From Paracraurococcus lichenis (GTDB lineage: Bacteria > Pseudomonadota > Alphaproteobacteria > Acetobacterales > Acetobacteraceae), in assembly GCF_030657435.1 (NCBI RefSeq), contig NZ_JAUTWS010000017.1, positions 1-64,000 of the forward strand: 64,000 bases of DNA. The letters are read 5' to 3'. Below, one piece after another: positions 62,479 to 64,000 of this stretch. The notes under the pieces are model-generated. The model was not told the DNA's origin. It searched no databases and saw nothing but the letters and a program-made list of their open reading frames with translations. A program made the position numbers and the translations under genes. The number at the start of each line of letters is the position of its first letter. Position 1 is the stretch's first letter.

Positions 62479-63336
62479 ATGCAGCACCCCTATGTCTCGG
62501 TCGAGGGCGTGACGCGCGCCTATCCCGGCCATGTCGTCTTCCGCGACCTCTGGTTCGGTGTGAACCGCGGGGAGTTCGTCTGCCTCGTCGGGCATTCCGG
62601 CTGCGGCAAGACGACCGTGCTGAACATCCTGGCCGGGCTCGACGCGCCGGATGCCGGCGGCGTCATCGTGGACGGGCAGGAGATCCGCGGTCCCTCGCTC
62701 GACCGCGCCGTCATCTTCCAGGGGCATGCGCTGATGCCCTGGATGACGGCGGAGCAGAACGTCGTGTTCGCCCTCTCCTGCCGCCATCCCCGATGGGGCA
62801 AGGCGCGGCTGCGGGACGCCGCGCGCGAGGCGCTGGACAAGGTCGGGCTCGGCCAGGCGGCCGACCGCCGGCCCGCCATGCTCTCGGGCGGCATGAAGCA
62901 GCGCGTCGGCATCGCCCGCGCGCTGGCGCTCGACCCCAAGATGCTGCTGATGGACGAGCCCTTCAGCGCGCTGGATGCGCTGACGCGCAGCGCGCTGCAG
63001 GACGAGGTGGCGCGGCTGGTCGCCGAGGCCAATCAGACCGCCTTCATGATCACCCATGACGTGGACGAGGCGATCCTGCTGGCCGACCGCATCCTGCTGA
63101 TGACGAACGGGCCCGACGCCAGGATCGCCGAAACCGTGGTGAACACACTGGCAAAACCGCGGAACCGCGCGACCCTGCACAAGCTGCCGGGCTACCACGC
63201 CCTGCGCGACCACATCCTGGAATTCCTGCTGACGCGCAGCCGCACGCTCGCCGGCACGCGGCCGCCGGGCTGGGACCCGACATCGCCGCCGGAGGTCCGG
63301 CCGGCCGAGGCGCCGCTGCCCGTCGCGGCGCAGTGA
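62479..63336 (+). CDS. ABC transporter ATP-binding subunit, NrtD/CynD type
   Basis: 285 residues. Walker A GHSGCGKTTVLN, Q-loop IFQGHALMPWM, signature LSGGMKQRVGIARAL, Walker B MLLMDEPFSALDALT and the H-loop THDVDEAI are intact. Start chosen at the ATG at 62479 with an agga 9-12 bases before it; an in-frame ATG at 62461 would overlap the permease by 13 bp. Energises the cyanate/nitrate-type transporter. Confidence 0.94.
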   Translation: MQHPYVSVEGVTRAYPGHVVFRDLWFGVNRGEFVCLVGHSGCGKTTVLNILAGLDAPDAGGVIVDGQEIRGPSLDRAVIFQGHALMPWMTAEQNVVFALSCRHPRWGKARLRDAAREALDKVGLGQAADRRPAMLSGGMKQRVGIARALALDPKMLLMDEPFSALDALTRSALQDEVARLVAEANQTAFMITHDVDEAILLADRILLMTNGPDARIAETVVNTLAKPRNRATLHKLPGYHALRDHILEFLLTRSRTLAGTRPPGWDPTSPPEVRPAEAPLPVAAQ

Positions 63337-63364
63337 CGCCAAGCAGAGAGGGAGAGCCGACACG

Positions 63365-63847
63365 ATGACCCGCGCCCAACTGACGGAGAAGATCCTCGAC
63401 ATCAAGCGCGAGAAGGGGTGGACCTGGAAGCAGATCTGCGCCGAGATCGGCGGCGTCTCCGACACGCTGATCGTCGGCGCGCTGCTCGGCCAGATGAAGC
63501 TGGTCAAGCCGCTGGCGAAGAAGGCCGCAGCGCTGTTCGGCCTGTCGGAGGTCGAGGAGCGGATGCTGAACGAGGTGCCCTATCGCGGCACGCCCATGCC
63601 GCCGACCGACCCGCTGCTCTACCGCTTCTACGAGATGGTGATGGTCAATGGACCCGCCTGGAAGGCGCTGATCGAGGAGGAGTTCGGCGACGGCATCATG
63701 TCCGCCATCGACTTCGACTTCCAGTTCGAGCGCATGGCGCACGAGAAAGGCGACCGGGTGAAGATCGAGATGACCGGCAAATTCCTGCCCTACAAGTACT
63801 ATGGGGCGGAGCAGGGCATCCCGGCTTACGGCTTCAAGGAGGAATAG
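63365..63847 (+). CDS. cynS: cyanase (cyanate hydratase)
   Basis: 160 residues. An N-terminal helical domain is followed by the C-terminal catalytic domain. The three catalytic residues are present with the canonical spacing: Arg87, Glu90 (LLYRFYEMV) and Ser113 (GIMSAIDFDF), corresponding to Arg96, Glu99 and Ser122 of the E. coli enzyme. It decomposes cyanate with bicarbonate to ammonia and CO2. Preceded by gagagggagag and 28 bp from the ATPase gene, forming a four-gene cyanate uptake and breakdown unit. Confidence 0.97.
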   Translation: MTRAQLTEKILDIKREKGWTWKQICAEIGGVSDTLIVGALLGQMKLVKPLAKKAAALFGLSEVEERMLNEVPYRGTPMPPTDPLLYRFYEMVMVNGPAWKALIEEEFGDGIMSAIDFDFQFERMAHEKGDRVKIEMTGKFLPYKYYGAEQGIPAYGFKEE

Positions 63848-63853
63848 GCGGAT

Positions 63854-63879
63854 CGGGGCGCGGCACGGGCCGCGCCCCG
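63854..63879. terminator. 11-bp stem hairpin between cynS and the convergent gene
   Basis: cggggcgcggc, loop acgg, gccgcgccccg: a perfect stem 6 bp after the cynS stop and 7 bp from the stop of the convergent partial gene. It is well placed as a shared terminator for both strands. Confidence 0.7.
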
Positions 63880-63886
63880 GTTCGGC

Positions 63887-64000
63887 TCAGGCCGTGCGGG
63901 CGGCAAGGCGCGTGCCGAGGTGCCGCGCGAGAGGCGCCGCCAGCGCCAGGCCGGCCGCATGCAACGCCGCGGTCGCCAGCAGGAAGCCCGCGGCATAGGG
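63887..64000 (-). CDS. HupE/UreJ-like membrane protein, C-terminal fragment (cut by window edge)
   Basis: Only the last 37 codons are inside the window. They encode a hydrophobic helix (YAAGFLLATAALHAAGLALAA) and the tail PLARHLGTRLAARTA. The G-F-L-L-A-T-A-x-L-H-A-x-G pattern is typical of the last helix of HupE/UreJ proteins (putative nickel or metal permeases). Convergent with cynS. The assignment rests on a short stretch. Confidence 0.6.
   Translation of the reverse strand, partial: PYAAGFLLATAALHAAGLALAAPLARHLGTRLAARTA

Noticed and set aside
54242-63847. Cyanide production plus cyanide detoxification as one system (HcnABC-like protein and cyanase)
   Set aside because: Cyanase acts on cyanate, not cyanide, the two genes are 6 kb apart in separate operons, and the HcnABC fold is shared by amino- and imino-acid dehydrogenases that fit the neighbours better.

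Overview
The window is 64 kb of very GC-rich bacterial chromosome. Gene content and layout point to an alphaproteobacterium, most likely in the Acetobacteraceae (Roseomonas-like). The clues are a SUV3-like helicase / S4 protein / seven-iron ferredoxin cluster, a malic enzyme / mutS / glnD neighbourhood, single-gene Bug-type solute receptors, and frequent GTG starts. Taxonomy is inferred from these features; I could not run a search. I saw no rRNA, tRNA, CRISPR array, prophage or replication origin. No gene-free gap exceeds 300 bases.

Layout. 1-1.9 kb: a clearly less GC-rich patch holding an orphan lipoprotein and a doubtful small ORF (likely acquired DNA). 1.9-10 kb: two MFS transporters, the helicase-S4-ferredoxin block, and a GAF/HWE histidine kinase whose partner receiver protein has Asn in place of the phospho-accepting Asp. 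10.07-11.38 kb: a complete IS256-family element with 8-bp target duplication, inserted on the last base of a stop codon. 11.5-24.9 kb: a DUF4139 protein, a four-gene catabolic operon (crotonase, PDC-lactonase-like hydrolase, class II aldolase, hydroxyacid dehydrogenase), an OmpR-type two-component system with a small exported partner, an HtrA protease, an amidase, a nitronate-monooxygenase-like protein, a VapBC pair and a lone AbrB-type protein. 25-37 kb: typA, two tandem paralogous small exported proteins, adenosine kinase, an EI24-like membrane protein, bactofilin, an AEC transporter, a Bug receptor, a methyltransferase, a 2OG-Fe(II) oxygenase and small unknowns. 37-46.3 kb: malic enzyme, a GAF-GGDEF cyclase, mutS and glnD.

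46.3-64 kb is mostly uptake and catabolism. It holds xanthine dehydrogenase with a Bug receptor, then an amino-acid ABC permease and receptor with a DapA-superfamily enzyme. Divergent from these is a single-chain fusion of the three HcnA/HcnB/HcnC (D-hydroxyproline dehydrogenase) subunits. Next come 6-phosphogluconate dehydrogenase with gluconokinase, an RraA-like protein and a thioesterase. Last is a cyanate module (receptor, permease, ATPase and cyanase), with the C-terminal end of a HupE/UreJ-like protein at the right edge.

The most unusual items are the three-in-one dehydrogenase beside a candidate hydroxyproline-type pathway, the degenerate response regulator, the tandem exported paralogs with a nearly identical central motif, a 40-bp exact inverted dispersed repeat (13.4 and 32.4 kb), and a 117-bp inverted repeat before the gluconate operon. 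I did not find a clearly new defence or mobile system.
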